In this document: positions 23,881-33,526 of the stretch, one piece after another
Numbering within the stretch: the stretch's first letter is position 1
Layout of the letters: each line of letters begins with the position of its first letter
Source: JAVBMV01 sp031552145
Lineage (GTDB): Bacteria; Myxococcota; Myxococcia; Myxococcales; UBA5297
Assembly (NCBI GenBank): GCA_031552145.1
Contig: JAVBMV010000003.1
Location: 342,568-406,567, forward strand
Direction: 5' to 3'
DNA length: 64,000 nt
Notes under the pieces: model-generated
Seen by the model: the letters and a program-made list of their open reading frames with translations, nothing else
Database searches by the model: none
What the model was told of the DNA's origin: nothing
Program-made: the position numbers and the translations under genes

Positions 23881-26800
23881 TCAGTAGTCGCGCCGGAAGA
23901 CTACGTCGAGCCCTCCCTTGGGATAGTCGCCACCCGAGGCCTCGAGCGAGAGGCGAGGCGTCAGGCGGTACTGCAGACGCACCTCGTTGGTGTTCTCGCG
24001 CCGGTTGGGCTGCGCCTGCGCGCCAAAGTTGTGGCGATAGCCCACATAGACGCGATCGGTGACATAGCTGCCCGCTTCGACGCGCGACTCGGCCAGCGTC
24101 CCTCCCTCCAGCTCCACCTGCAGCACGTCGATGGGGAGCTGCGCGGCGACGCTCTTGCGCAGCCGCTCCGCGGCGAAGGCGCCGACGATCGACGCCGCCT
24201 GCGTGCCGCTCGCGACACCTCCCGAGCCGCGCTCCAGCTCGCGCCGCCCCGTCGCGAGGAGCGCCGCGATCTCGGCCTCGTCAAGGGGCGGATCGCTGGT
24301 GAGCTCTAGCTTCGGCCTGCGCGCGGTGCCGGTCACGGTGGCGTCGACCGTGACGCCCTCCCTTTCATTGACGTGGGTCGCCCTCAGCTCGAGCGAGGGA
24401 TTGCCGGGCGGATCTTGCGCATAGGTGAGCCGCCCGCGCCGAAGCGTGAAGAGCCGCCCCATGGCGTCGATGCGCCCCTGGGTCGTGCCCACCTCTCCGC
24501 TCATGGCCAGGGCGCCGTTGGCCAGCCGCAGCTCCAACTCCGCCAACGCCTCGATGCGAACATCCTCCGACTCGACCAGGATCCCCTTCTTCGCGAGTAG
24601 GTGAATGGTGGCCTCGAAGGCGCGCGCCTTGGCCTCGCCGCGCTGCGCGCGCTCCTGCTCCCCGCCCTCTCTCTGCTCCTTCACCTTCACCTGGCCGGGC
24701 AGCGCGTAGCTGAAGTCGCCGTGGCGTTCCAGCGACTGGAGATCCTTGGTCCCCAGCTGCGGCAGGTAGACCCCGATGCGCCCCAGCCGAGCGTCGAGGG
24801 TCAACCGATCGCGCTGCAAGAGACCCGAAAGCTGCTCCGAGCGGAGCGTGAGCACCGCGGCCACTTGCTCGTCGACCACGATGGGCACCGCGTCGAGCGC
24901 CAGCTCCCCCTCCATGCGATAGGGCTGCTCTGGCGAAGCGCGCGCCGCGCGCGCGGTGAGCGAGGCGCGCCCCTTGCCGACGGAGAGACTCAGGCGCCTC
25001 AGCTCGATCAGCGCCTCGTCGATGGAGAGCTCCAGCTCGAGGTCGCGATAAGCGACGGGCCCTGGTAGCACCACGCTGCCATCGGCGATCCGAAGGATGC
25101 CCTTCACACTTGGTGCACCAAGTGTCCCCGAGGCCGTGAGGTCGGCATCGAGCACCCCCCCTGCGCGGCGCAGCAACGCGCCCAGCGGCGCGGAGAGAAG
25201 CGAGAGGTTTAGCTGACTGGCCGTGAGCGCGGCGCCGAAGGGCACGGCATCCGCCGCCCACTTCCCACTCAGGTCGCGCGGGAGGTTGGCCCACCCCCTC
25301 GCATGCAGCGCGCCCCCCGCCTCGGCAAGCACCTCCGCGGAGCCTTCCACTTTTCCCTCGTCGAGGTGAGCCCCCAGCGAGAGGGCGCCGAGCCGCACCT
25401 CGCCCATGGCCATATCGTCGAGTCCCGCCGTAAGCGAGAGCTTCGGCGCCTCGAGGGTACCGCCCACCGAGAGCGTGCCGCGCACGACGCCGGTGATGGG
25501 TGCGTCGGCGGCGCCCAGCGGGAGCCGCTGCGCCTCCGCGGAGCGCGCCGCGAAGCCGAGGGCGGAGGAGTCGGCGGAGAGCGACGCCGAGAAAGAGAGC
25601 TCGCCCCGAGGTGCCCGTGCCGTTCCCGAGAAGTGGCCGCGCGCGCCCAGCACGCTCTCCCAGGTGGCGGATCCAACCGGATCAGCGAGCGCGCTCGCGT
25701 GCAGCCCCTCGGCCCAGAGCGTCAGCTCCAGGGGCAGGTCGAGCAGCGAGCCCGGATGGCCATTGGCGACCGCCGCGGCACGGGCGCGCGTCACCAGCTC
25801 GCGTAGGCTCGATGGGGAGGAGAGCTCCGCGCGGAGGCCACCGCCGAGCAGACTGGCCCGAACCTCGCCCTTGAGTTGGTCGGCGGAGTCTAGCGCGACG
25901 TCCAGGGTGACCTCTTCGAGCGCGCCGACCTGGAGCCCCTCCCCCTCGGCGCGCAGTGAGAGCGCGGGCTTCGCCAACGTGCCCGAGAGCGAGAGGCGCG
26001 CCTCCACCACCCCCGTGGCGCCGAGCTTCCCGATGCTCCCGAGCGAGATCCCCTTCGCCGTCAGCTCGGCCGAGAGCGCGCGCTCGTCGCTCGCCGGGAT
26101 GGAGTCCCCTTCAAAGAGCGCGAGCGGGAGCGAGGCGCTCCCCGCGAGCGCCTCGGCCCAGGTGCCGTGAAGAAGCTCGAAAGTGGCGCTCGCGACCTGT
26201 CGGCTCAGCTTGCCGTCGAGCGAGAGCCGCCCGGTGAGTCCCACGGAGCGCGGCACCAGCAGGGCCGGCAGCAAGGCTAGCTCGAGCCCGCGCACCGAGA
26301 GCGCCAGCTCGGTGCGCGCCCCCGCGAGCCGCCCCTCGATCGCGATGCGCTGGCCGCCCACCGAAGTGAGCGCAAAGGGCTCGAACTCCAGGCGCCCGCC
26401 CGCGAAGCGAAGGGTGGTGGGCCGCTCCAGCTCCCAGTTCGCATCGCCGGCGCCAAGGCTCAGCATGGAGAGCTTCACGCGCTGCCCCGCTCCGTCGGCC
26501 TCTTCGGGCAGGTCTCCGCGCGCGCGCGCGATCAACCCCGCGAGGCCAGCGCTGGAGAGCTCCAGCTCAAAGGAGCGGCGGTCGGCCTTCACGAGCGCCC
26601 GCAGCGCATGAAAGGGCAGGTCGTTCAGCATGCCGCTCGCCGCCGACAGCTCGCCCTCGAAGGCGAGGGGGCGCCGCAGATTGGGGACCGCGCCATCGAG
26701 CGTCAGCGCGCGCACCTCGACCGCACCAAAGGAGAGCTGCTCGAAAGCGCCCTTCACCGAGAGCGCCGGCGCGGTGAGCGTGCCGTGGGCGCGCAGCGAG

Positions 26801-28359
26801 AGCTCGCCGCCGCCGGAGAGTTGGGAGAGCGCCCCGGCGTCGGCGCCCGCCGCCCGCGCGGCGCTGCCCAGGGCCGGCTCCAGCGCGCGCAGGCGCAGGC
26901 GCGCGGAGGCGTGCAGCGCCTCGCCCCGGAAGCCGCCGCTCCCCTCGAGCCTGGCGCCGGGGAGCAGGAGTAGCAGCCGCTCGACCTCGAGGCGCTCCGA
27001 ACGGAGTTCGAAGCGCAGCTCGAGCCGCTCCACCTGAGCGCCGCGCACCTTCGAGGGCGCGAGCGCGACCGCGAATGCGCCGACGCCCTCGCCGTAAGAG
27101 GCCATCAGTGTGCCGTTCAGCTCGCTCGGGGGCACAGCGGCCATTATCGCCTCCAGCTCGGCCCCCTGGAGCGCGCCCTCGGCCGACGCCGCGAAGGGCG
27201 TCCATACCGCCCGTGACGAGAGCGCTATCTCTCCGCGCCCAGCCTGCACCGTCAGCGCGATCGCCGCGCCCTCGCCGTCGACGCTGCCCGTGCCTTGGGC
27301 GCGCAATGTCTTGTGGAAGAGCGTGCCGGGCCAATAGACCGCGAGCAACGATGGCGCTACCCACAGCTCCTCGATAGCGAGCGATAGACGAGGCTGCCCC
27401 GAGCGCCAGCGCGCGACCTCTCCCTTCGCCAGCAAACGCGAGAGGCGCTCTGCTCCCGGCGCGCGCGCCGCCTGCCCGCCCACATCGAGGGCGAGTCGTT
27501 GAATCTCCAACGAGTCGCCGGACGTCCCCAGCCGAAGTCCCAGCGCCAACGAATCGTCGAGTGGCGCAGTGAGGTGGCAGGTCACCTCCATGGCGAGCTC
27601 CGCGGCGCTCTCGGCTTTCGAGAGGCCGGAGCGCCCGCGCGCGCTCACCAAAATGTTGTCGGCGGAATAGGAGGGCGCGGCCCCTGGCGCGGAGCGATAC
27701 TCGAAGTGCAGGTCACGCAGTGCGAGCTCCTCTACAACGAGGTTGTAGGGCTGTATCTCGCTCGCGCCGGAGCGCCTCTCGCGCGCCTCGCGCGCCTCGC
27801 GAGGCTCCGACGACGGAGGCGGCGGGGCGAGCGCCGCCGTTAGGTTGAGCGGCGCCCCGGCCTCCTCTCCCACCGGCACGAGCCAGAGCCCTCCTCCCTC
27901 GATCGCCACTCGGGTGAGCCGCACTTCGCGCCGAAGGAGGGCGAGAGGTTCGAGGGAGGCATCCAGCCGCTCGAGCCGCGCCACCCTGCGCTCCGCATCG
28001 CCCGCGCCTGGCAACGCGGGCGGGCTCTTCAGCTCTACTGTCTCGAGCGAGAGCTGGAACGGGAGGGAGAGAGAGAGCCGCCCCACAGAGAGCTCCCCGG
28101 CGATGCGCCCCGCCGCGGCGCCCGACACCTGCCTGGCGAGCCACTTTCCTCCCCATTCGGTGTGGCTCACGAGCGAGAGGCCGAGGAGCAAGAGCGGAGC
28201 AAAGGCGACGAGCAGCGCAAAGAACAGAAGCAGGCGCGCCATGCGCCGCCCGCGGCCTGGGCGTCGCGCTCCCTTCTCGGGCCTCCCGGCGGGCCGCTCC
28301 GCCTCCGCGGACGATTGACCCTGGGAGGCGCCCGGCTCAAAGATGTCGCCACTCTCCAT
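23881..28359 (-). CDS. TamB/AsmA-like intermembrane lipid-transfer protein
   Basis: 1492 aa. The ATG at 28359 has GAGG seven bases upstream. It has a Lys/Arg-rich cytoplasmic start, one N-terminal membrane anchor (about 40-62, LLLFFALLVAFAPLLLLG), a very long repetitive beta-strand region of Ala/Leu/Gly/Ser with LSG and G-x-L patterns, and a C-terminal DUF490/TamB domain. The last part includes DPPLDEAEIAALLATGRRE, ALRLEASGGDYPKGG-like and VGYRHNFGAQ segments and ends DVVFRRDY. TamB family proteins bridge the periplasm as a hydrophobic groove for phospholipid transport and assist barrel assembly. An Omp85/TamA-like gene lies 3 kb away (31487). Confidence 0.88.
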   Translation of the reverse strand: MESGDIFEPGASQGQSSAEAERPAGRPEKGARRPGRGRRMARLLLFFALLVAFAPLLLLGLSLVSHTEWGGKWLARQVSGAAAGRIAGELSVGRLSLSLPFQLSLETVELKSPPALPGAGDAERRVARLERLDASLEPLALLRREVRLTRVAIEGGGLWLVPVGEEAGAPLNLTAALAPPPPSSEPREAREARERRSGASEIQPYNLVVEELALRDLHFEYRSAPGAAPSYSADNILVSARGRSGLSKAESAAELAMEVTCHLTAPLDDSLALGLRLGTSGDSLEIQRLALDVGGQAARAPGAERLSRLLAKGEVARWRSGQPRLSLAIEELWVAPSLLAVYWPGTLFHKTLRAQGTGSVDGEGAAIALTVQAGRGEIALSSRAVWTPFAASAEGALQGAELEAIMAAVPPSELNGTLMASYGEGVGAFAVALAPSKVRGAQVERLELRFELRSERLEVERLLLLLPGARLEGSGGFRGEALHASARLRLRALEPALGSAARAAGADAGALSQLSGGGELSLRAHGTLTAPALSVKGAFEQLSFGAVEVRALTLDGAVPNLRRPLAFEGELSAASGMLNDLPFHALRALVKADRRSFELELSSAGLAGLIARARGDLPEEADGAGQRVKLSMLSLGAGDANWELERPTTLRFAGGRLEFEPFALTSVGGQRIAIEGRLAGARTELALSVRGLELALLPALLVPRSVGLTGRLSLDGKLSRQVASATFELLHGTWAEALAGSASLPLALFEGDSIPASDERALSAELTAKGISLGSIGKLGATGVVEARLSLSGTLAKPALSLRAEGEGLQVGALEEVTLDVALDSADQLKGEVRASLLGGGLRAELSSPSSLRELVTRARAAAVANGHPGSLLDLPLELTLWAEGLHASALADPVGSATWESVLGARGHFSGTARAPRGELSFSASLSADSSALGFAARSAEAQRLPLGAADAPITGVVRGTLSVGGTLEAPKLSLTAGLDDMAMGEVRLGALSLGAHLDEGKVEGSAEVLAEAGGALHARGWANLPRDLSGKWAADAVPFGAALTASQLNLSLLSAPLGALLRRAGGVLDADLTASGTLGAPSVKGILRIADGSVVLPGPVAYRDLELELSIDEALIELRRLSLSVGKGRASLTARAARASPEQPYRMEGELALDAVPIVVDEQVAAVLTLRSEQLSGLLQRDRLTLDARLGRIGVYLPQLGTKDLQSLERHGDFSYALPGQVKVKEQREGGEQERAQRGEAKARAFEATIHLLAKKGILVESEDVRIEALAELELRLANGALAMSGEVGTTQGRIDAMGRLFTLRRGRLTYAQDPPGNPSLELRATHVNEREGVTVDATVTGTARRPKLELTSDPPLDEAEIAALLATGRRELERGSGGVASGTQAASIVGAFAAERLRKSVAAQLPIDVLQVELEGGTLAESRVEAGSYVTDRVYVGYRHNFGAQAQPNRRENTNEVRLQYRLTPRLSLEASGGDYPKGGLDVVFRRDY

Positions 28360-28402
28360 TCACAACCTCTGCCCGCAGCGCTTGGACGGGCCAAGGAACT
28401 CC

Positions 28403-29827
28403 ATGCCACACGAACAGGGCGCAGCCAACAGACCGGTCGGACCACTCCTTCGCTACCTCGTCCTCGCCGGCGTGAGCCTCGTCTGTTTCGCCCAATACTA
28501 CGTCTACGACTCCATCACGCCCCTGGGCACGCTCATCAAGAAGGAGCTCTCCTTCTCCGGCGAGCAATATGGGCTGCTCTTCTCCGCCTACTCCGTCGCC
28601 AACGTCTTCCTCCTGCTGGTAATCGTGGGGGGCATCCTGGTCGACAAGCTGGGCGTGAAGCTCTCGGGCCTGCTCTACACGGGGCTCTGTATTACCGGCG
28701 CAGCGCTCACCCTCTTGGGCGCCTCTCCAGACCTGCCGAGATACCTGGGAGGACTCCACGGATGGCTCGCCACGGCCTTCATGCCCGAGTGGAGCCCCGA
28801 GCTAAAGGTGATGCTCCTGGGGCGCGCTATCTTCGGCGTGGGCGCCGAGTCAATCCTGGTCGTCAACAACAAGGTGCTCGCGCGCTGGTTCAGCGGGAAA
28901 GAGCTGGCCTTCGCCTATGGCCTCAACCTGACCATCATGCGCCTGGGCACCTTCCTCGCCATGAACCTCCAGGCGCCGGTCGCGGAGAGCATGGGGCTCA
29001 CCGGCGGGCTCTTCCTCGCGCTCGGGATCATGATCGCGGGGCTCGGCGCCTTCGGCGCCTATCTCCTCATCGAGCGCGTCGCGACGAAGCGGATGGCGCT
29101 CGCCGGCGTCAGCGCCCCCGCCGCCGACGAACGATTTGTCCTCAAAGATCTCGTCTCCTTCAGCCCCTCCTTCTGGTTCATCGCGCTGCTCTGCGTCTCC
29201 TTCTATTCGGCCGTCTTCCCCTTCCAGTCCTTCGCGCCCGACATCCTGGTCCAGCGCTTCGGCTACAGCGAGATCGACGCCGCGCGGGTCACGAGCGCCC
29301 TGGTGCTGGGCACGATGATCTGCACACCACTGCTCGGCCTCTTCGTCGACCGGCGCGGCAAGCGCGCGACGCTGATGACCTACGGCACGCTGCTGCTCAT
29401 CCCCTGCTTCATCCTGGTGGGCTTCACGCGCTTCCCCCCCATCGTCCCCATCTTCGCGGTCGGCGTGGCGCTCTCGCTGGTGCCCGCGGCGCTCTGGGCG
29501 GCGATCCCGATGATGGTGCCGCACCAGCGGCTCGGGACGGCCTTCGGCATCGTCGGCTACATCCAGAACGTGGGGCTGATGCTCTTCCCCTTCATCGCGG
29601 GCAAGATCGCGGACGCCAATACCAGCAAGGTGGAGCGCGGCGCGCAGACCATCACCCTGGTCGACTACCGCTGGACGCTCGTGCTCTTCGCCCTGCTCGG
29701 CGCCGCCGGCTTCCTCTTCGCGCTGATGCTCAAGCGCGCCGACCGCAGGCGAGGGGCGCCGCTCGAGCTCCCCAGCGCCGAGGCGGAGGCGTTGCTCAAG
29801 CAGGTCGATACGCCCTCTACCGTGTAG
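28403..29827 (+). CDS. Major facilitator superfamily transporter
   Basis: 474 aa from the ATG at 28403, which has AAGGA five bases upstream; a longer frame starts at 28343 but overlaps the tamB leader. Twelve hydrophobic segments are visible (LVLAGVSLVCFAQYYVYDSI, YSVANVFLLLVIVGGILVD, FWFIALLCVSFYSAVFPFQ and others). The cytoplasmic loop GILVDKLGVK and its second-half counterpart LGLFVDRRGKRATLM match the MFS G-x3-D-x-x-G-R motif. The substrate cannot be told. It is divergent from tamB, with 43 bp between. Confidence 0.86.
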   Translation: MPHEQGAANRPVGPLLRYLVLAGVSLVCFAQYYVYDSITPLGTLIKKELSFSGEQYGLLFSAYSVANVFLLLVIVGGILVDKLGVKLSGLLYTGLCITGAALTLLGASPDLPRYLGGLHGWLATAFMPEWSPELKVMLLGRAIFGVGAESILVVNNKVLARWFSGKELAFAYGLNLTIMRLGTFLAMNLQAPVAESMGLTGGLFLALGIMIAGLGAFGAYLLIERVATKRMALAGVSAPAADERFVLKDLVSFSPSFWFIALLCVSFYSAVFPFQSFAPDILVQRFGYSEIDAARVTSALVLGTMICTPLLGLFVDRRGKRATLMTYGTLLLIPCFILVGFTRFPPIVPIFAVGVALSLVPAALWAAIPMMVPHQRLGTAFGIVGYIQNVGLMLFPFIAGKIADANTSKVERGAQTITLVDYRWTLVLFALLGAAGFLFALMLKRADRRRGAPLELPSAEAEALLKQVDTPSTV

Positions 29828-30107
29828 GGCGCCGCTGCTCGCGCACCTCTCGTCGCCGCAGACATATTCCGAGTACGCCCCATTTGCTCAGGCGTATTCA
29901 CCCCCTATCGACCAAGTCACCGTTCATTTTTCGACGAGGGCCGATAGAAAAGATCGAGAATTCGCGGACTTACGCGCGCATGGCCAGTTTCTATCGACCA
30001 TCGGAGGCATGAATGTCGATAGGTTTTGCCAGCCGGTAGCGTCCGACCTGCCAGAGGCTTCTCCGAGTCTCCTGCGGTTCGCTGAGCACGCAGGGCCAGA
30101 GCCCCGT
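29828..30107. other. 280-bp non-coding stretch between MFS and arsM genes
   Basis: No gene is seen; both neighbours end here. It is less GC-rich than its surroundings. The octamer CTATCGAC or its close variants occur four times: 29905-29912, inverted as CGATAG at 29942-29947, 29991-29998, and inverted as GTCGATAG at 30015-30022. The last two pair as an 8-bp stem. Confidence 0.5.
29991..30022. repeat. Inverted repeat CTATCGAC/GTCGATAG
   Basis: Perfect 8-bp arms with a 16-nt loop, followed by GTTTTG on the plus strand. It may act as a terminator for the MFS gene, or be a remnant recombination or end sequence. Two further partial copies lie at 29905-29947. Confidence 0.4.
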
Positions 30108-30965
30108 TCATAGCGGTTTGCGTGCCGAAACCTTCACACTGGCGACCTTGCCAGTCAGCCTGGGAGCCCATTCCTTCGCGAGCTGGTCTCGCCCCCCGCA
30201 GCAGCCCGTCTCCGCCTCCTGCAATTCGGACCCGATGAAGGCTTCGATCTGAGCGGTCTCGTAGACGAGCCGGTCCAGAACCGCGACCTCCACGAGGCCT
30301 GCGGACATGAGGCCCGCGAGGTAGTCCTTCTCGGGAATCGCCCCCGCCAAGCAGGAGGAGTAGAGCCGACGGTTGCCCGCGATCTCGGGAGGAAGGTCTT
30401 CGGCAACGATGTCCGAGACGAGCATCCTGCCGCCGGGCCTGAGGACACGGGCGATCTCAGCGAAGACGCGCGGCTTCTCGGGCGAGAGGTTGATGACGCA
30501 GTTGGAGATGACCCAGTCCACGCTGGCATCGTCCACGGGTAGGTCTTCGATGAGCCCCTGGCGGACTTCGGTGTTGGCGAGGCCTGCGGCGGCGATGTTC
30601 TCGCGGGCCTTCGCGATCATGGCGTCGGTCATGTCCACGCCGATGACTTTGCCCGCAGCTCCGACCTTCTTGGCGGCGAGCAGCAGATCGATGCCCGCTC
30701 CCGAGCCGAGGTCAAGCACCACGTCCCCCGACTTCACCTGGGAGAAGGCGAGCGGGTTGCCGCAGCCGAACGAGTTGACCACGGCCTCGGCCGGAAGGGC
30801 GGCGACCTCGGCGTCGGTATAGCCTGCGAGCTTGGCGACGACGCCCTTGGGCGTTGGGGAACAGCAACAGCCGGAGGACGAGGGGCTCTTGACCGCCCGC
30901 GCGTAGTCAGCTGATACATTTTTGCGTTTGTCATCCTGAGGGGTCTTGGTCTTGAAGAACATCAC
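30108..30965 (-). CDS. arsM: Arsenite S-adenosylmethionine methyltransferase
   Basis: 285 aa (a second ATG lies three bases in). The SAM-binding fold shows VLDLGSGAGIDLLLAAKK and GVDMTDAMIAKARENI. The cysteines diagnostic of ArsM are present: CCC at 33-35, NSFGCGNP (Cys68), SNCVINLS (Cys156) and SSCLAGAIP (Cys205). It methylates As(III) to volatile or less reactive species in the cytoplasm. It is divergent from arsR across a 64-bp operator region. The C-terminal CCGG adds another soft-metal pair. Confidence 0.93.
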   Translation of the reverse strand: MMFFKTKTPQDDKRKNVSADYARAVKSPSSSGCCCSPTPKGVVAKLAGYTDAEVAALPAEAVVNSFGCGNPLAFSQVKSGDVVLDLGSGAGIDLLLAAKKVGAAGKVIGVDMTDAMIAKARENIAAAGLANTEVRQGLIEDLPVDDASVDWVISNCVINLSPEKPRVFAEIARVLRPGGRMLVSDIVAEDLPPEIAGNRRLYSSCLAGAIPEKDYLAGLMSAGLVEVAVLDRLVYETAQIEAFIGSELQEAETGCCGGRDQLAKEWAPRLTGKVASVKVSARKPL

Positions 30966-30986
30966 GGCCTCCTTGGTTCTTGCATA

Positions 30987-31004
30987 TACCCGTTTAGACG
31001 GTTA
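30987..31004. promoter_or_regulatory. Putative ArsR operator between arsM and arsR
   Basis: Imperfect palindrome TACCCGT-TTAG-ACGGTTA (6 of 7 arm positions pair), centred in the 64-bp divergent gap. It is placed where an ArsR dimer could block both promoters. Confidence 0.5.
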
Positions 31005-31029
31005 CAAGCAACCCCGTGAGGTGTCCCGC

Positions 31030-31395
31030 GTGCGTGTGATGGCTTCGGTGTTCAAGGCGCTCTCTGATGAGACTCGACTCTCGATGCTTGGCCTCCTGCT
31101 TCGAGAGGGAGAGCTGTGCGTCTGCGACTTCGTCGAGGTACTGGGGATCACGCAGTCGAAGGCCTCGCGACACCTTCGCTACCTCGTGAACGCAGGATTG
31201 CTTCAAGACCGGCGCGAGGCCGTGTGGGTCTACTTCCGGATCGTGGAGAAGCCGGGCGCGGTCCAGACAGGTGTCCTGTCTGGCTTGCGTGACATCCTTC
31301 CCGATCAGGTGCCCAAGGAACTGCTCTCGGCCCTCAAGGCCTGGCGCAAGTCGAAGGCACGGGACGGGCTTGCTGCCTGCAAGCAGAGGGGCTGA
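31030..31395 (+). CDS. arsR: ArsR-family arsenic-responsive repressor
   Basis: 121 aa from the GTG at 31030, which has GAGG eight bases upstream; an ATG at 31039 is possible. Winged-helix: FKALSDETRLSMLGLL, then ITQSKASRHLRYLVNAGLL as the recognition helix. The As(III)-binding motif ELCVCDF (Cys30 and Cys32) sits at the start of the HTH, as in ArsR. In this family binding of arsenite releases DNA. It probably controls itself and arsM. No arsenite efflux pump (arsB/acr3) or arsC is present nearby. Confidence 0.92.
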   Translation: MRVMASVFKALSDETRLSMLGLLLREGELCVCDFVEVLGITQSKASRHLRYLVNAGLLQDRREAVWVYFRIVEKPGAVQTGVLSGLRDILPDQVPKELLSALKAWRKSKARDGLAACKQRG

Positions 31396-31443
31396 GCGCG
31401 CCCGAAGTCCCCCCGGTTTTCCGACGAGCCATCCCGAGTCCAA

Positions 31444-31479
31444 TGGACGCTCCTGCTCTTCACCCTGCTCGGCGCCGCC
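31444..31479 (+). repeat. 36-bp direct copy of the MFS gene 3' region
   Basis: 34 of 36 bases equal 29672-29707 inside the MFS gene (TGGACGCTC-TGCTCTTC-CCCTGCTCGGCGCCGCC). The copy lies just after arsR and is non-coding here, so the arsM/arsR pair is bracketed by direct repeats. Confidence 0.75.
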
Positions 31480-31486
31480 CCTAATC

Positions 31487-33526
31487 TCAGAACGCTTCGC
31501 CGATGCTGAAATGGATCGCGAAGCGCGAGAGCGTGAGCGGCCGAAAGTCGGAGAGCGCGGTTCCGGGTGGCGTCGCGATGAGCACGCCCGGCGAGATCTC
31601 TCCCCCCAGCTTGTTGAGGCGCCACGCCACGTCGAGGCGCACCGGGCCGAAGAGGGTGCGGTAGCGCGCCCCCACGCCCGCGGCCAGATGGAGCCCCGAG
31701 GAGGAGAGCTCCTCGGCCGAGGTGGTGACCGAACCGGCGTCGAGGAAGGTGACGAAGCCGAAGTTGGCGGGGAGCGCCCAGCGCATCTCCAGATTCCCCG
31801 CCATCATCCCGTTGCCGCCGACGGGCAACATGCGGGCGGCCCAGGGGCGATCGGCCACCTGGGTGTCGACCTCCGGCACCACCACCTGGGGAGAAAGGTT
31901 GCGGTTGCCAAAGCCGCGCTGGGTGGTGCTGCCGCCGAGGTAGAAGCGCGTCAGCACGCTCGAGTCGCTCCCCTCTGCCGGGAGCAGCATCCCGGCCATG
32001 GCGCGCGCCGCGAGCACATGCGCGCCAAGGGGCTGGTAGTAGCGCGCCTCCGGCAAGAAGCGCAGATAGTCATAGCCTCCGCCGATCGCGCTGCTTCCCT
32101 CCTGCACAGAGAGTGAGAGGAGACTGCCGCGCGTCGGGGCAATGGGGTTGTCGCGCCGATCCCAGCTGAGGCGCTGCTCGAGCCAGGCAAGAAGACAGAG
32201 CGAGCGATCTTGGGCACACTTGTCGAGCACCGCCCCCTGCCCTCCCGCGAGGATCGCGTCGGAGAGATTCGACTCGGGCGAGAGCGCGAAGATCGAGAGG
32301 TTGTAGCTGGGGACGAAGGTGACGGTGCGCGCCAAGCGCCAGATGAGTCCCACGCTTCCGGTGATGGCGTCGGAAGAGTAGGTGGACTCGAAGCCATGCT
32401 CGTAGCCGAGCGAAGTTGTAAGCGCGACGTTGCGCGCGATGGCGTCGGGTTGCTCCAGCGCCGCGCTGAGCGCGAGCGCCGTGCCGCGCTGGTCGGGATC
32501 GTCGAGCTGCGCGATATCGAGAAAGACGAGCGCGACCTCGCTGCTCAGCGTCAGCTTGCGCAGCCCTCCGAAAAAGTTGCGGTTGGTCCAGACCGCCGTG
32601 GCGCGCGGCAGCTCGTAGCGCGCCGGATCGATGCCGAAGCCGGCGCCCAGGCGAAGTGTCCTGAAGGGTGCCTCGCGCACACTTACCACCACCGGGATGA
32701 GCGCCCGCTCCCGGTCGGGTTCGCCCCGCGTCACCTTCGCCGAGGAGAAGACCCCCATATCGACGAGGCGCGCCTCGGCGCGGATCAACGCCGAGTCGCT
32801 GTAACGCTCCCCCGTGCGCAGCTCCTCGGTCACCTCTTGGCGCACCTTGGCGCGAGGCACGATGTGCGTCCCGGCAATGAAGATGCCGCCGAAGGCGTAG
32901 CGTGGGCCCGTCTCTACCCTGAGCGCCACCTCTGCGCGCCGCTCGGCGATCGCGACCTCGACCTTCCCCTCCACCTCCGCCTCGGCGAAGCCCTGCTCGC
33001 GCAACCGCTCCGCCAAGCGCCGCTTGGTCGTGTCATACTTCGCCTCGGCGATCGGCGCTCCCTCGGAGAGCGGAAGCTCGGCGAGGAGCGCGCGCTGTTC
33101 TTTCTTCGAGAGCGCCTCTAACCCGCTCACCGAGAACGAGGCGACGAGGGCAGGCTCCCCCTCGTCGATCCGAATCAGGATCTCCACCTCGTCCCGCCCC
33201 ACCGGCGTAACCGTACGCTCCACTACGCGCGCTTGATAGTAGCCGTGGGCCTCGTAGAGCCTGAGGATGCGCCGCAGGTCGAGCTCGAGCACCCCTTCGT
33301 CCAGATAGTGCTTCTCGCTGAAAGGGAGCCAGGAGGTCTCGGCGGTGAGGATCTTGGCACGTATCCGGTTATCGGAGAGCGCGCGGTTTCCCTTGAAGGT
33401 GAGCGCGTCGATCTCGGGGCCGTCGGGCCGAGCCACCGGCGCCGAGGCGCACCCGGCGGCGAACGCCAACCAGGCCAAGAGGGCCAGGGCGACACGGCGA
33501 GCGCTCGTGTGGGCAGGGGCGTACAC
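31487..33526 (-). CDS. Omp85-superfamily outer-membrane assembly protein (TamA/BamA-like)
   Basis: About 679 aa from a GTG at 33526 followed by a lipoprotein-like signal (LALLAWLAFAAGC); AGAGG lies 13 bases upstream, further than usual. The frame runs on upstream only as antisense of trxB. POTRA repeats come first (ALTFKGNRALSDNRIRAKIL, ASFSVSGLEAL, FGGIFIAGTHIVPRAKVRQE). The 16-strand barrel follows, with the L6-type motif FYLGGSTTQRGFGNR and the terminal strand RFAIHFSIGEAF. It inserts or exports outer-membrane proteins. With TamB at 23881 it could form a TAM-type complex; the separate loci make this inference. Confidence 0.87.
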   Translation of the reverse strand: MYAPAHTSARRVALALLAWLAFAAGCASAPVARPDGPEIDALTFKGNRALSDNRIRAKILTAETSWLPFSEKHYLDEGVLELDLRRILRLYEAHGYYQARVVERTVTPVGRDEVEILIRIDEGEPALVASFSVSGLEALSKKEQRALLAELPLSEGAPIAEAKYDTTKRRLAERLREQGFAEAEVEGKVEVAIAERRAEVALRVETGPRYAFGGIFIAGTHIVPRAKVRQEVTEELRTGERYSDSALIRAEARLVDMGVFSSAKVTRGEPDRERALIPVVVSVREAPFRTLRLGAGFGIDPARYELPRATAVWTNRNFFGGLRKLTLSSEVALVFLDIAQLDDPDQRGTALALSAALEQPDAIARNVALTTSLGYEHGFESTYSSDAITGSVGLIWRLARTVTFVPSYNLSIFALSPESNLSDAILAGGQGAVLDKCAQDRSLCLLAWLEQRLSWDRRDNPIAPTRGSLLSLSVQEGSSAIGGGYDYLRFLPEARYYQPLGAHVLAARAMAGMLLPAEGSDSSVLTRFYLGGSTTQRGFGNRNLSPQVVVPEVDTQVADRPWAARMLPVGGNGMMAGNLEMRWALPANFGFVTFLDAGSVTTSAEELSSSGLHLAAGVGARYRTLFGPVRLDVAWRLNKLGGEISPGVLIATPPGTALSDFRPLTLSRFAIHFSIGEAF

